In this document: piece by piece, positions 12,716 through 26,600 of the stretch
How positions within the stretch are numbered: position 1 is the first letter of the stretch
Layout of the letters: each line of letters begins with the position of its first letter
NCBI RefSeq assembly: GCF_036370855.1
Contig: NC_088099.1
Span: forward strand, 22,101,501-22,165,500
Source: Dromaius novaehollandiae
Taxonomy: Eukaryota; Chordata; Aves; Casuariiformes; Dromaiidae
Direction of reading: 5' to 3'
Length of the DNA: 64,000 nucleotides
The notes under the pieces: generated by a model
Seen by the model: the letters and a program-made list of their open reading frames with translations, nothing else
Told to the model about the DNA's origin: nothing
The model's database searches: none
Position numbers and translations under genes: made by a program

Positions 12716-14647
12716 ATATATATATACATACATACATGCACATGCATGCCTATATATCCTGTATATGTATGTACTTATACAAACATATGTATTGGTACAC
12801 CCTGTGTGTGAATTTAACATATCTCTGAGGGAATACCAATCGTTATCCTTAAAAATTTCTGAAATATTTTTGGACTACCTAAAAGACTTCAAAAATATTC
12901 AAGTGAAAATTTAATCACACATTTACATAGGTGCTATTATCTGTCAATTGGATGGAAGAAGAGTGTGCTTGGGAACTGAGATGCCACGTCCTCATTACTT
13001 TACATGCTGGGCATACATCTCTGGAAGTGAACACAATACATTCCATCTTTAGTTAATTAAAAAGATGAAGGTTTTCTTATTAGAACAAAGTAGTGGCATA
13101 TCCACTCCAGTACTCTGTCACCAATACGGATAGTGCTGAGGACAGCATAAAATGGTGCTATTACTCAGCAGGTTGTGTGTTGCCATATGGTCATCAGTTT
13201 ACACCCCAATTTTAAACTGCTTGATTGGGCAGTTTAACTTGATATATGGCAGTGGCTTGAGTTAAGCTCATTCTTGCAGTGCTTGCTGTTACTTGACATA
13301 ACTGAAACATTTCCCTCATTAGAAATGATAGCTCACTGCTACAGTAAAGAGCAATATGCCCGTCACAAGGCCTCATGATGGGAAGACAGTTATGCATGTG
13401 TTACCACTGTACAATATGGAAGTTAACACATCACTCACAAAAATTATGGTCCAAAATAATTAATCAATTGGACATGTTTATGAAGCTCATTTATGTAGAA
13501 AACCCCTAAATGCCAAGTTCAGAAAATTGTACCAGGCAGAGAATAATTAGGGTTAAAAATGCCAAGCATATGGTTATTTAGGGGGAAAAAAAAAAAAAAA
13601 ACAAACATGTGGGTAAGGCAGTTCAGAGAGAACTGGGTTTTCTGACATAACCAGAAATACCACAACAGGAAAGGAGAGGATTAATCATGTTGGGATGTAG
13701 ACCAGATCACGTGGTTGATAACTTTGCTAAGCTTATTTGCATTCTGCAGTAGCAAAAACTGCCGCGTTGTTGTAGGTTTCTTCACTACCACTTCTGAGAG
13801 ATGCCTGCCAGTGGTTAAAGGGACTGTTGAGTAACATCATGCTTTTTAATAGAAAATGAATGTATCTGGATTTAATCAGTCTGGAAGAAATAGCTCAGAA
13901 TTCTTTACTTCACCTTTCAATGAAAAATTAAATATATCTTTTAGACCATACACAATTTTGTAGGAAATACAATACTGGAAGAGCATTTGTCATCAGGTTT
14001 AGGTTCATTAAAAAAATGTTAGTGGGCCAAAGAGTCAATAAATAAGCTTTCCAAATAAGCTACTAATTAATATAATCTCTTAAAATAAATCTTTATAGAT
14101 GTTTTAATGGTTCTGCTTCAAACAATAACTGTAACTTAAGATCTCCATCTCTAAACCATTTATAAAATCTCTCAAATCCAATTTAGGTTTGCAGAAGTAT
14201 GCTCTCTTTTGTACATCCCACAGAAGAAATGGGGGCAATTCACTTGGTTGCTTGATTAGACTGTTAATATGCTGCCTGGGCATCCTATGTCTGTGCTTTG
14301 TACCTTCTGAGTCACTTTAGGAAACCTAATTGATTTTTTTTTTTTAATCAGTTCTTTGCATCTTTCATCTTGATGATCTTGAAGTCTATAGACCAAGCAA
14401 TTTCCTCTATTCTTTCAGCATGTCACCTCCAGTTTCTTTGCTTCCTTTCCTATATATGATGGTGATGAGATACACATTTCAGAAAAACTGAATAATAGCA
14501 GAGATAACTAAAGACTTCTCACTATAGCACTGGGTTTCATCCAGTTAAAAAAGTATTCTACAGAAGAAGCAATGGATTTGGATAGCAGCATTAGCCTAAG
14601 AAAACAACTCACAAACAACACGTAAGCCTGCTGCTTCCTAGTTCTTT

Positions 14648-14662
14648 CCCCCCCCCCCCCCC
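14648..14662. repeat. C homopolymer, 15 bases
   Basis: Fifteen consecutive C bases within otherwise AT-rich intron; length in the assembly may be unreliable. Confidence 0.95.
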
Positions 14663-14849
14663 ATAAAACTGCACCTTTTTCTCTTTCTACAGTATCATCC
14701 GTCTTCTTTCCAATTCATAAGCGGAACAAGACTCCCTAAATGTCATTCTCTTGTCATTCTGTTTACTATTCTGGGATATAGAAACAGAGGTGTAGCCAAC
14801 AACCACCTCTGGCAATCCTTCAGATCTACTTGGAAAGCCTCCCCTGGAA

Positions 14850-15335
14850 CACTCCACCCACTCCTGAACACCACACTTCCAAAAGGATGTGGTCTAATTG
14901 GAGAGAGTCCTGGGGATAGCAGTGAGAATGATCTTAGTTTTAAGAAAACCTTAACTATGAAGATGGCTGAAGGCACTGTATTTGTTTAGCCTAAAGAAAG
15001 CAGACTGTAAGGAGGCATGACAACAGCTTTGAAGTATTTAAAAAGCTTTTTGCAAGGTGGAGGGGAATAATCTGTTCATGTCCATGCTGAACAGGCCAAG
15101 AAGTAATTGACTTAAATTGCAGAAAGACATACTAACTGTTTACTGTAACTAAAACTTTCTAACAGTAAATTTTCTAACTTTTTAACTGAAGCACCAAGAC
15201 TGAGAAGGCCATCAAGTCCATGGCTAGAGGTCTTTAAGTGCAAACTCAGAAGTGACTTGAGTCTTTCCTGTGGCAGGGAAAAGGATGGACTCTGAAGGTC
15301 CTATTTTTCCATGATTTTCTATCATTTTAAACTAT
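14850..15335 (+). mobile_element. Decayed CR1 LINE 3' fragment
   Basis: From memory of CR1 3' regions, several blocks match in order: CACACTTCCAAAAGGATGTGG with ATTGGAGAGAGTCC, then TTGTTTAGCCTAAAG, a middle ACAGGCCAAGAAGTAATTGA, and a tail GATGGACTCTGAAGGTCCT followed by an ATGATTTTCTATCATT-like end. Heavy divergence suggests an old insertion. The open frame on the opposite strand (14743-14976) is a shadow of it. Confidence 0.75.
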
Positions 15336-16487
15336 TTTCTCGGAGCTCCTCAGTTGTTCACTTTCTGTTGCCTATGTGCTAAGATACATTACCAATATAT
15401 ACCCCTTGGAAAATTTTGTGTTCTGTGCTCATTATGACTGACAGGACTGATAACTGCTGTCATACATTAGCATTGCAGCTGATGGCACAGATCAAGAATT
15501 GTAAAGAAGCAAGCTTAGAGGATCCAGGGACATTGGCAACGTTGGAGGCAATAGCGAAGAAACATAGCTTAGCTGGGCAAAAAATATCTGCTTCTCACTT
15601 TTTAAAATGTTATTCTTGAAAGTAAAATGAAGCATGAGGGCAGCTGTAATAAAATGGAAGCCAAAATGAATCCTGCTTCTGTTCGGTCAAAAAGGACAGA
15701 TGCCACTGAAGGAGTGAGGTAGCTGGCAGTCTTCCCTTTGAAGAAGAACACGTCATCTCTGGAGCATGAACAGGAATGTGAGAAACTTATAAGTGTCCTC
15801 TGATTTGGGGTTTCTTTACAAAAGTTTCACATATCCCCAACGGGGAGCTGGGAAGTTGCTTGCATATCTGAATGCCATTGTGGTAATGAAATAAACTGTT
15901 GCCAACCCATGTGGCAGGCTGCTTTTGTCCATTAGTAAATAAACTTATGTGATGACTTCCAGTAACTCCCATTCAGCCAGAAGATTTTAAAGCTTGCAGT
16001 TGACAGATGAAATTCTTGCTAAAGAAGAAGGATAGAGTGAGGGAAAAGCAGAGCATTTTTTCTGAGTTGGAAGGAAGGGCTAAGGCACTATCAGTCTTTC
16101 CTGTGAAGAAAAAGAAGGATGAAACGCAACTCACTGGTTCTCATCACAGCTAGTCACAACTTCTAAGTCAGCAAGTATCTAGAGGGGGGTCACTAGCCTA
16201 CACCCCTACTGCCTGCTACCTGGTTTTCTAATGAAGAAAATCAGTTATATTGAACTCTGAAACTTATCCTCTAGCTCCTGTGCACATTCTTACACTATTT
16301 CCATTGAGGTATGATAGACCAGGCCCTCCATTCTAAAATCTCCTGGGAGTTGGCACTCACAAGTGCTGGCGTGCCTGTGGAGGACCAGCTGCAAAAGTCT
16401 GCATGTGTCATTCTATAACAGCAAGAAAAAAAAACAAAATCCAGCAGAAATTATTAAAAAGTAGCTAGTAATAGCAATTATCAAAAG

Positions 16488-16515
16488 GCAGTGTGCAAAA
16501 GCCAGTGCGCAAAAG
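16488..16515 (+). repeat. Tandem duplication of a 14-bp unit
   Basis: GCAGTGTGCAAAAG is followed directly by CCAGTGCGCAAAAG, with two mismatches. Confidence 0.85.
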
Positions 16516-17327
16516 CATCTGTGTGAAAGAAGGCTAAGCAGACACTCAGAGGATGGAGTTCCTCTAGTGCCTAATGCCTTCAAGAAAACAACATGACTCA
16601 GGAAAGCTAAAAGGGAACACCAGCCTTTGAAGTGAAAATGAGTTGCAGGGAAGTATTATGTGCACAATTAAATGCCTTTAGTTCATCAAATCACCTTTAA
16701 AAAAAGCAAGAATAAAATCTCATGCCTCTGTGTGGTGCTGTCACATTGTACATTTTACAGACTTAGGCAAACACAAGTTATTTCTTATTCTAAAGCCTTA
16801 TCTTAAAGATCTAAACTGCAGTATTATAACATTGACTGCATTTGGCTAGTCGCTTCTGATTAACTGATTAAGCAGTCAAGCAATAACTGGCATTAATTTG
16901 CTATCATGTTTCCAGTTACGATTTTTCTTTAGCAAGTCCTGCTAGGCACTGTATAGATGGAGAGGAAGAGACAAACTGCCTGGATGAGTTTATGTTCTCA
17001 AAATTAAAGTGTGAGATTTCATTAGAATCTGTGATTTAGTAGATAGACTCTTTCTTGATAAGATGCCTATAAAATATACTTGGACAAACATGTTAAGTTA
17101 ACAGTGACTAAAAATAATGGAAATCTAAATTTTTTTCTGTACCACAGGTAGAATGACTTGATAATCTTTGTCCAGCTCCTAATAGGTAATACTTGGAACC
17201 ACAAAAATCTCCATCATCATAACTTACATTTTTTGGCAGCTACATTGAAAAATCAAGACCAGAATGAGCTCTGCTGTGTAAGCTATATAACCCTTTTCTT
17301 CACAATTGAGTTTCTTTTTCATGTCAG

Positions 17328-17361
17328 GGCTGATGTATTTTCCTGGCTGATGTATTTTCCT
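17328..17361 (+). repeat. Perfect tandem duplication of a 17-bp unit
   Basis: GGCTGATGTATTTTCCT occurs twice without gap or mismatch, in the intron after the transmembrane exon. Confidence 0.95.
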
Positions 17362-17779
17362 AGTGCCATTACAGTAAGAAGATCCTCATTCATCCTTTTT
17401 TCCTCATATTGAACAGGACACACTTAATTGTTTGGCATATTGTAGAGTAGTACCTTTCCGATGTAGAAATAAAGACCACCCGATTTTTTTTTTAGCATGT
17501 ATAATTACATGAAAGGAAAAAATATTGCTTGAATGCTGATATGAAGGTGAAAGAGAAGTAGATGTCAGTGCAGCAGTTAAGCAAACACTTAGGAAAAAAA
17601 AATGTAAAGGGAGGTGTTTGGGGCACAAGAGAAGTAGCATACGAAAAAATTATTTGTTGATTAAAACATGAATGAAATTGTTTTGAGAAAAAAATCAGCC
17701 TTTTTTGTAAAAATAGTAATTGAAATTACAAAAAATTTCAAGCAACTCTTACAATACAACTTATCTTGCACTTCTGAGG

Positions 17780-18000
17780 TGCCTTCCCATATGTCAACCT
17801 CAGAAAGTTCTATAAATGGGAATGAATTAAGTCTCAGAGTCCCTGTGAAGTACGACAAGGAAATGCCATTATTCCCACTTAACAGAAGGGGAAACAGACA
17901 CAAAGAAAGTAGGTGAAGCTATGCACTCAATTAACAGTAGCACAACCACCAAGTGTTCCTGCTTCAACAGCTTGCTTCTGTGTCCACTAGGCAACTCTAT
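17780..18000 (-). mobile_element. Ancient MIR/CORE-SINE or L3-like relic, inverted
   Basis: Read on the plus strand it resembles the reverse complement of a MIR-type element: CATTATTCCCACTTAACAGA with GGGGAAACAGACACAAAG, then a degenerate stretch ending in GTGTCCACTAGGCAAC. It is a low-identity match made by eye. Confidence 0.55.
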
Positions 18001-19571
18001 CTGTCAAGGCTAGTGTGCTGTGTTAGGAGAGGTGTCAGCAGCAATAGCATTGGGCCAGGAGTTTGCACAGTTTAGTAGATAGATTGGGAGATAACAACAT
18101 CCCTGAAGAGAGAAAGGTCTATAGCAATGCACAAGCTTAAAAGAAAAGAGACAGCTTTGAAGATGAATTCTGGAAAAAAAGAAAAGAAAAAAGAAAAGAA
18201 GGGTGAGGGAAATCTGATGACATGAAAATGGACAAGGCAATGCACAGCAGGAATTATTGAAGGAGAGGAAGAGACACACTGGTAGGTAGCTGCTGATGGA
18301 GAGGGAATTAGCAGAATAAGGTAAGAGACAGAGAAAGAAGTACAAGTATTAGAGGAAAATAAGAAACAGCATAATACAAAAATGCCAGAAAAATCTTCAT
18401 GTTAGGGAGAAGAGAGAAAGCAGACATTACTTGAGGGAGGACAAGAAGGGCTAAGAAATATGAGATTTGTGAAACAATGAACTGTGAGTCTGAGGTATAT
18501 CTTTAAAAAAAAACTGAATTCAAGTAATTAGAGAAAGAGATATCTCCACCACTACTAATAATATTATCCAAAGCACTTGAAATAAGTTTTGAAATAAAGC
18601 ACCACTTATTTCTTGTTGTCAGATAACAGCATCAACTGTTATTTCCACAGTACTAATAGCAAGCATAGTACTGGGTTGAAAAAATATGGATTTTGAAAAA
18701 AAAGTCACCATCTCGAGTACTCATTCACCACCAGTCAGGCACTTCCTTGGACCACAAACCAAGAGGTCTGCACTGGAGTAATTCTACTGCAAGAAGTATT
18801 GGATAATGGGTGTGAGATGAGTCAGTAGGGGAAATAGGTGGAAGGAAGAAACAAGGTGACATCGGTGAGGCACATCTAAAGAACCACTGGTTAAGACGAC
18901 TAATACAAAAATAAAACATAAAGACAGACTGTGAGTGTGTCTGTAGTGACTGAAGGAGAGGGGGCAAACACTGTGATTTGTGAAAAAAGGTCACATAACT
19001 TTGCAGTCTTGCAGTTTGTAGTTTTTCTTATTTACTGAAGCTTTCTATAAACAAACTAATCTTTTAAAGTAGAACACTTTTATTGCATACAATTATCACA
19101 GGGAAAGGGAAAGTTCTCAAATATGTGTATATTTATGGCAAAAATGTTCTCCCAGGTGCATGTGGTACTCAGTAGCTTCAGGAGGAGCTGTGAATGTGCA
19201 TGTAAGAAACTAATGTGGCCTCAGAAGTTTCAAGAAACCACAAATACCTCCTATTTTTTTCACATTTAACCATCATGCTCAAAACTGAGGGCTACTGCTG
19301 TTAAGATGGATGAACTTTATAATTTAAGAATAAACACACCATGTTGCAATCAAAACATTCTAAGAAATCAAGACATAACTCATCATTTCCAGACTGGGGT
19401 CCACGAAGGTCAACTTTTGTTGCAAAACTAGGTTTCATGTTTAGTGCCGCACATGAAGGCAAACAGACTGTGGGGAGATTTAAAAGTTGAAACCAAAGAG
19501 ACTGGGCAGTTAGCCACTGCTCTATGCCACATTTGCGTCTGTTTTTGCACACAGTTAAAAGTTTCACTCAC

Positions 19572-19662
19572 GTTTCTGGCACTTTCTTCTTCGAAAGGAA
19601 ACAGAAGGCAGCGACTGTAATGTTGATCAGCAAGAAACCAACACCCAACCCAATCCAAATAT
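19572..19662 (-). CDS. MALRD1: Coding exon: transmembrane helix and start of cytoplasmic tail
   Basis: This 91-bp exon follows an acceptor ending GATTTTTCAG and has a consensus donor, AC|GTGAGT. It encodes about 22 hydrophobic residues (IWIGLGVGFLLINITVAAF, then CFL) followed at once by basic SKKKVPET. This is a typical type I stop-transfer sequence: hydrophobic span, then lysines on the cytosolic side. The incoming phase uses two bases (AT), matching the G left by the preceding exon. The outgoing phase leaves AC, completed by G of the exon at 9880. The EGF domain before it and the charged tail after it support the orientation. Confidence 0.88.
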
Positions 19663-19751
19663 CTGAAAAATCAGACCAATCAGAAAAATAAGCAAAAGAA
19701 AACACTCAGAGAATGAATTGAATGCCATTTCTTCCTTTTTACCGGACCTAC
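19663..19751 (-). other. MALRD1: 89-bp minimal intron
   Basis: Donor GTAGGT and acceptor GATTTTTCAG. It separates the EGF-end exon from the transmembrane exon and is near the lower size limit for vertebrate introns, in contrast to the 37-kb intron just upstream. Confidence 0.85.
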
Positions 19752-19834
19752 CATTTGAAAGGAGACTGGGAGCTGGCCGTTGAAGAGCTTCAGCACTTAG
19801 GTGGCAACGATTTCCTTCCCATTCTTTTCCACAT
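19752..19834 (-). CDS. MALRD1: Coding exon: end of EGF-like domain and membrane-proximal stalk
   Basis: This 83-bp exon is preceded by TTTTACTCACAG and followed by the donor G|GTAGGT. The first base completes the Gln codon. The next residues, CGKEWEGNRC, give cysteines 5 and 6 of the EGF domain in the standard C-x(8)-C spacing with the conserved aromatic and glycine. A short Ser/Ala/Pro-containing stalk follows (HLSAEALQRPAPSLLSN). The last base (G) joins AT of the next exon to encode Asp just before the membrane helix. Only 89 bp of intron separate it from the transmembrane exon. Confidence 0.88.
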
Positions 19835-22800
19835 CTGTGAGTAAAACATGTATTTATGAAAAAGGGAGAAGCAAGGTCCATAAATAGTGACAAGCACACA
19901 GGCAGTGCAAATTTTCTGAGCCCTTTATTGAAACCAGAAGTTCACTTAGGAGTCACAGAAAGAACAGGATAAAAATTTATAGAATGAAATGCAAATTAAA
20001 AATACACAAAACAAGCCTAAGCGCTAAAAATGAAACAAAATGAACTTTAATAACTAGAGCTGGCTGCCTTGTCCATCTTCCCATAATACTATAGGAAGCA
20101 AAAGAAATGTGACTCATTGCCTTGCTATCCCTTCTGTGAGAATAAAATGACTTTCTGAACTGACAATCTGGGACCCCAAACTCAGGAAATATATGATTAA
20201 GGAAGAGAAAGAAGTCATTCTCCCCCATCTCTCTCTCTTTAGTTTTTCTGTTTTCTTGTAAAAATTATACCCCTTTTTCTTGAAAAATTATGTTAAAAAA
20301 TAAAGCACTACATTTGAATTACCAGCTGCAACCATGTCTAATTATTCTAATTTTCTGTTTGCTTCACCTCACGTGCTTAGTACTTTTATATTCGATAATG
20401 GAAACAATAGAGAATGCTCTCAGTTGCTCATCATAGACAAATACACATATAACAGAATAAAAAATACACACAGAATAGAGTATATCAGCATAGTATAGAC
20501 ACTTCATTGGCCTAGGAACACATATTTATGTACCAAAGTGCTGTGTAATCTAAGTTTTCAGGATCAGCTAGTATTCACATAAGTATGATGGTTGGTTTCT
20601 TTTACAAACTGTTGACTCTTTCCCTTTCCTACCATTTTCTCTTAATTTTTTATTTTAGTGCTAACAAAAGTATACAGCAAAATAAGTATTAACAGACTCT
20701 GGAGTTTTGTTTGGTATAACCAAACACCCTAAACCTGCAGGATTCTGTAGATATTCAAACTAATACCAGATGTTATGCCAATTATACTTGCTAGTGAGAT
20801 AAATTATCCTCTAAGTCTACACAATTTAGTAGTCCATTACAGACCAGAACACGCTGCTTCTTCAATATTGCCAGCTCACAGTTTCATCACGTGTTTGTGG
20901 CCTCTACTGGACTCAATCTCAAGATAAGGGGCCAAGCACTAGCTGGAGGAAATACCCGTCTCTAATCAGCTACTCTCCCTTCTTGACTTATGGGACACAG
21001 CATCACCTGGAGCAGCACAAGAATATGTAGATGAAAATAGAATTAATCACCTAAAGGCTGGGGAAACACTGGAAGCACTATATTGTTAGGCACTATTTTA
21101 CACAAATCCACTCTAACTGATTTAATTCTGACTGACCAGGATGCATACTTAGTCAGCAAAAGCTATTTTTTTTTCTCAGCACATTTGGAAGAGTTAACAG
21201 TACTGCAACACACATACAAAAAAATATTTAAATACTGCTCATTCATGGAGCACTGACTATTTGTGTACTAAATTTAGCAACAATCTCATGAAAAAGTAAT
21301 AGATGAACATACATTTGTGAATTAGCATCATAAAACATATGAATAAGATGGATAAGTAAGTCTGAGAGATTTCTTTACTTGACAGAATGCTTGATTTTGG
21401 AAGTTTGACACTCTCTAACCTTACTTCTGGGGTAAAATAACTCTGTGTGTATCTGAGTTTTGTGCATGGGTGCATGTCTTTTGTGGAGGGAGAAGGAAGG
21501 ACAGAATTATTATACTGAGAAATGTTAAAAGAACATTAGCATTACAAAGCCGCATTCTCAGTAATTAAAGGATTTCTCTTTTATAGAAAAGCACAGAGAT
21601 TTTGTAGCTTTCAATGGGAAGCTCCAATCAATGACGCATTGATATACCTGTGTTATGGGAAACCACAGAAAATGTGTGGTACTTGTAACTATTTGGAAGC
21701 CAGACAGTCAATCCATCATCTACAGACAGCTACATGGAAGAGCCAAGCTGAATCTTATCTGAAATATTTAGCTAGCACACCCTCACCTTTTGCATATTGG
21801 TGTTGTAGCTAGAACATTTACCCAAGAAGTAGGATATCTAGATTTGTATGTCTCCCTCGGCTTCCAGCTTGAGACAGAAAGCTCTGGGGTGCTCTGTAAA
21901 GACTAGGCAAAGGTAGGGGAAAAAATGAGACATTTGCCTCTTTGACTAAACTGAGTCACTGGTTACACAGGACTAGAAGGGATATGGTGCTAGAAAAAGA
22001 AAAGGGGAGAAGGAGTGAAATGAACTAGGGTTCTTGGTCCTGAGCTGGGGAATGTACACACATTTTATAGCTGATGAGTAAAAATGAATAAATAGTCTGT
22101 GGACCAGAACCTTACCGCTCCCTACCACTAAGCATGCATCGTATCACATGACCAACTGAAGCTATATCTCCCAGAGACTGTACCAAATCCAGTCTTGATT
22201 TGAAGTAACTAAAATACAAACAATCTAACACAATCTTTGATATTTTGTTATAACAGTTAATCACAATCACCAATACAATGTGCACCATTTCTCATTTGCA
22301 TTTGTCTGATTTTAACTTTCAGCTACTAGCTTTTATTGTGGCCTTCTCCACCAGAGTGCAGAGGCCTTGGAGACACAGGTCTCCAGCTGCATGAGAAGAA
22401 AGATCTCCTGAAGGCATGTGGTGATTCTAAGTGCCCCGTGCAGCTCTTCTGGTTACTCCAGAGAGTCTCAAATAGCAGTAGGCACTGACATTTAGGCATC
22501 CTAAATCACAAATAGTGTAAAGGGATCGTAGGGGTATAGCTACATATTGACACCTAAGTGCAGGCATCCTACTTGATAAGCTGAACCTCACTCTAAGTGC
22601 CTCGCTCGAACAACTTTATTAACTTTTTAATTATTTGTGTGGGGGTGGTTTATGAGGGCCACAACTCTTCAACTTTCTTTTAAAAAGAAGCTTCGGAATG
22701 AAGTGAAGGTAATAATCGACTTTCAGTCCTACTAATGTTGTATGAATAGGTAATTGATATCACTTTAATTTCTTTCTTTACACATTCACAAACTGTGTTA

Positions 22801-23634
22801 ACTTTGGAGGATCTTATGTTGAGTTGCTTTCTCACCATAACACCAAGATTTTTTTCAATAGTCACCAATTTTTTAATTGTAATTTCTATTCGGTCACTAT
22901 GGTTTGCTATTCTGCCATTAAATGTAAAATATGCAATCTCACATATATGCAATTTAATTGTTATGTGAAGGTTTTTTCTAATCTGAACATGTGAGAGAAA
23001 GCAGAACTGAGTTGCTTGTCATGGCTTATCATGCGGTATTGCATATTTGACTCTTCCCCACAGCTTCATGCTGAGGCACTCTCGAGGGAGAGGAAGGGAT
23101 GAATGACAGGAGCAGCAAATATCTGTCTGCATCCTCAGTGAAATTTGGAAGAATCCTGAAAAGAGTGGGGTATGCCAGAAAACAGATCTTTATTTTAGTC
23201 TCAGAAATGATAGAAGGAAGAAAACTTCACTTAAGACAAAAAGAGGCTGGTGTGGGGTTTGCTGCAACTCAGGGGACCACTGAAAATTGCTGGACATCAG
23301 AACAGGCATGGAGGAAAGTAGTAGCCCTACCAGGACACAGCGGGCAAATGGAAGATTTATTTAATCTATTTTACCCAACAGATCTGAGTTTTCTTTGATT
23401 AAGGAGTAATCCTGCTCAAGTTTAGTAATTTCTAGACCACTGAACCCTAGCTTTAGCGAATGGAGCCAGCAGTATCTTCTGACATGCTCACTTTAAAGAA
23501 AAAGCAGCACAATTTCAGCTGATAGCTCTGGCTGGGCTGAAGACCCATTGCATTCAGCAACTGAGAATATCTGTTCCCTTTATCCCTCCTTCTTCTTCAG
23601 CATACTACAAAAAATTGTCATTTGTAAGCAGTTC

Positions 23635-23652
23635 TTTTTTTTTTTTTTTTTT
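23635..23652. repeat. T homopolymer, 18 bases
   Basis: Eighteen consecutive T bases with no recognisable retrotransposed body next to them, so read as simple repeat rather than the poly(A) tail of an insertion. Confidence 0.95.
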
Positions 23653-26600
23653 GAGTGATGATATTTTTACAAATATCAAATTGCAGTTGGGCTCATACCA
23701 AGCCCTGTGGATCCATGTAGGAACATTGCAATCTGATGGTAATCACCCGTCAAAATCTTTTTTGATTCCTCTCAATTGTGTAATTTCCTTTTTCTGCATT
23801 TGCCATATTTTCTGTTGAGCTAGATATGCTTTTAACAAAAATTGCCCTCTTTCTTGTTACTACAGAACTTACTTGGCTGAAAAGAAAGAAAGAGAAAACA
23901 GTTTTGCATCCGTGCACAAGCACTACTCAGATGTGGCAAGAGAAACACCACTGGCTGCTCTGGAACCATTTGGTCCTGGCTCACCTCAGACCTGCAAAGA
24001 AGTAGTTCTTATAAGGCAAACACATATATTGGGAACAGGATGGGAAAATCCTACTACCCAGTTGTATCTTCATATGTTGTTATGTTTCTGTTTACTAAAG
24101 AAGTATTTCTGCATATTTGTGTTAGCTATGTTTGAATTCTGGACAAGTAAGTTAAGCTCCTTTTAGTCTTACAGATAACTAGTTCATCTTAAGAAAAATA
24201 ATATGCACTCTTACAGTTTTTATAATCAACTGCTTAATAACTTAGGATAGCCATTTATTCTCCTCCAAATCATGGAATGCTAATAGTATTTTTTTATGTT
24301 TCATGATACAAATCAATTAGGAAACTTATGTCAGACTGTCAACATGTGTAATTCAGCCCAGTGAAATGATTTTCCCCTGTGTCCATCGAGGCTGTCACCA
24401 GAAAAGTGTCACCTACTAATACGTCCATTACTTAGAAAATAAACAATAATATCAGAATATTCAAAAATAAATAATAATAAAGTAGAACAAAAATATTATC
24501 TTCAAAACTTTGTAAATGATTAGGCTAACTACAAAAACAAATAGGTGGGAAAAATATTGTAAGGTATCAAATATAGAGAATATTTACAGGGAGAGGGAGG
24601 AGGCAAGGAGAAAAAGATGAAGATAACAGAGACAACATACCTACTCCTCAAAGACAAGGATGGAAAGACCAGCGCTAAACAACAACAAAAAGAGACAAGT
24701 GAGTACACCAATTAGTCAATATTTCTCACTTACAGCTTCACACCTTAATTTATTTGCTCATTTTTATCTTTGGCAGCAAAGCTTAGCAGTAGTCCCTGCC
24801 ACTAAGGTAAAATATAAAATTATCAGAAAAAAAAAAACAAAACCCTGATTATAATTTGGTGATTCGTTTAACTCTTTCTGAGGTTTGGTCCTTCATTACT
24901 TACAAAATGCCCTCTCTTCAAGTAAGAAACAACAGAATAGAAAAGTTGCAGCTTGCCTAGATGCCTGCAACTTTCACTAACACTGCAAGAAAAAATGGGA
25001 AAGTTGTTCATTAACAACTTTGGCTCTCAGCTCCTATAAGCACTGCCCATTGCTTTTACTGAAGTCAAGTGTTTCTGGTCACACAATAAAGGGGGCACTG
25101 TGTTAGAGATACAAAGAAAGATTGCTTTATAGATGTTTTACAAGATTTTGATCCCTTTATGGTATCCTATTCTTCAGATAATCTAAATGCCTACAGAAAG
25201 AGCCCTTGTGGAAAAATCACTAACTTGAGAGAAGAGAGTAGAATGAGATTTTTAATAGTTAGTACCAGAATCTGCCAGTAACTCAGATTAGAGAATATAA
25301 CACTTGTAGACCATTAAGTTAAAATAAAATATAAATAACTCTAAACAAGCTACTCCAGTTATTTCACTGCAGTATCATACATTAAGAACATCTGGAAAGC
25401 TGAGGGATATTTTTAAAATTAATAAATATTATAGGCATGGCCTTGTATAGGATAGTTGGAGATTCTGATATGAAATCCAGAAGCATGAGACTATTTTACA
25501 GGTCTGCAGATGATATACTGCTATATATTATTTTATATTAAACAGTCTCCTCTCTGCTACACAATAGTTGGATAACATTAGCAGCTGCTAGATGAACATC
25601 TGGCTGAGGTGAACCTGGGAGAGGGAGATGAGGGACAGCGAGACAGAAGAAAACTTCTTGATGAGCCTGTCCTATCTACGATGTTGCCCTCTGACTGTTA
25701 AAAGATAGTGCAGTGCTCATGTTCAAATGATTTTCACACTGCTTCTGAATTCTCAAACAGCTACAGCCACATGAAAAATAATAGTAATAACATTCTTTCT
25801 AATAACAGCTGAAGAATGAGGCTTTTCCTGTCAAGTCAACCGTCGGGACAGTGATCTGGACATACACATGCCCCACACTTGGTTACTAAGTCTACAGCCT
25901 TAGTTAAGAAACTAAGAATGCAAGGGCTTAACTTAGTAACACAGACTGGGAAAACATCATCCCAAAGCTCTTCATGTTTCTCTGCTGAATTTCAGTTAAA
26001 AATATTGATGCTGTTTTTCCAAGTCCTCCACAGACTAAGCTATTTTGCTGTAGCAATGACAGTGAAGCCTCTGTGATTCATCAAAATTGTACATAAAGAC
26101 GAAAGAATTTCTTAGCAGATTAGCCCTCATACTCTGAGGCCTCAGAAGAGTCCACACGGATGATACAAATTTGTATATTCTTAAAGCAAAATCCAGAAAC
26201 CATTATAGGCAACAACCAACAAACCATCAATTTTGGACACTAAACAAAACCTATAATACAAAACATAGAACCTACTGTCCTGAAGAAATGAGATACATGT
26301 ACCCACTTTTCAGAGTCTGATTCTTTGTTGAGTGGGCACTCCTTTGCAGCTGTGTGAGGTTGGTGTTGAAATGATATTATTCTCATCCCATGACATTTTC
26401 CATAGACTTTATACTCTGACCAGTGTATGTAAGACTAGCCAAGGTGGCTGACACGTTAACAGAAGTCCTCCTTTTCTCATCAAAGAATCAAATAAAAATT
26501 ACCACGAAAAAAAGATGAAAAGGTAAGTTTCAAATCAAACACTGTATAAATTCATAGTGTCTTTGAGGACTTGGAAGAGGTTTCCCTAGCTGTTTGCAAT

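Larger units (their letters stand above)
9881..19571 (-). other. MALRD1: 9.7-kb intron between the transmembrane and first tail exons
   Basis: Donor GTGAGT, acceptor GATTTTTTAAG; the phase-2 junction encodes Thr. It contains an (AC)n microsatellite, a 15-base C run, a CR1 3' fragment, a MIR-like element and a purine-rich stretch around 18140-18480. No extra exon is needed by phase and none was found. Confidence 0.7.

Noticed and set aside
12527..12914. Overlapping open frames on both strands with His-Thr repeats
   Set aside because: Produced by translation of the (AC)n and TA/CATA microsatellite.
14743..14976. 77-codon minus-strand open frame
   Set aside because: Antisense to a CR1 LINE 3' fragment.
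17661..17903. Acceptor-like TTCACAG at about 17850 as an alternative exon after the transmembrane exon
   Set aside because: It would give a stop after five codons and lies in a MIR-like relic, whereas the 9805-9880 exon gives a perfect phase, donor and a known sorting motif.
22100..22600. Possible ancient DNA-transposon relic (repeated TTAGGCATCCTAAA-like blocks)
   Set aside because: The resemblance is too weak to name a family or set limits by eye.
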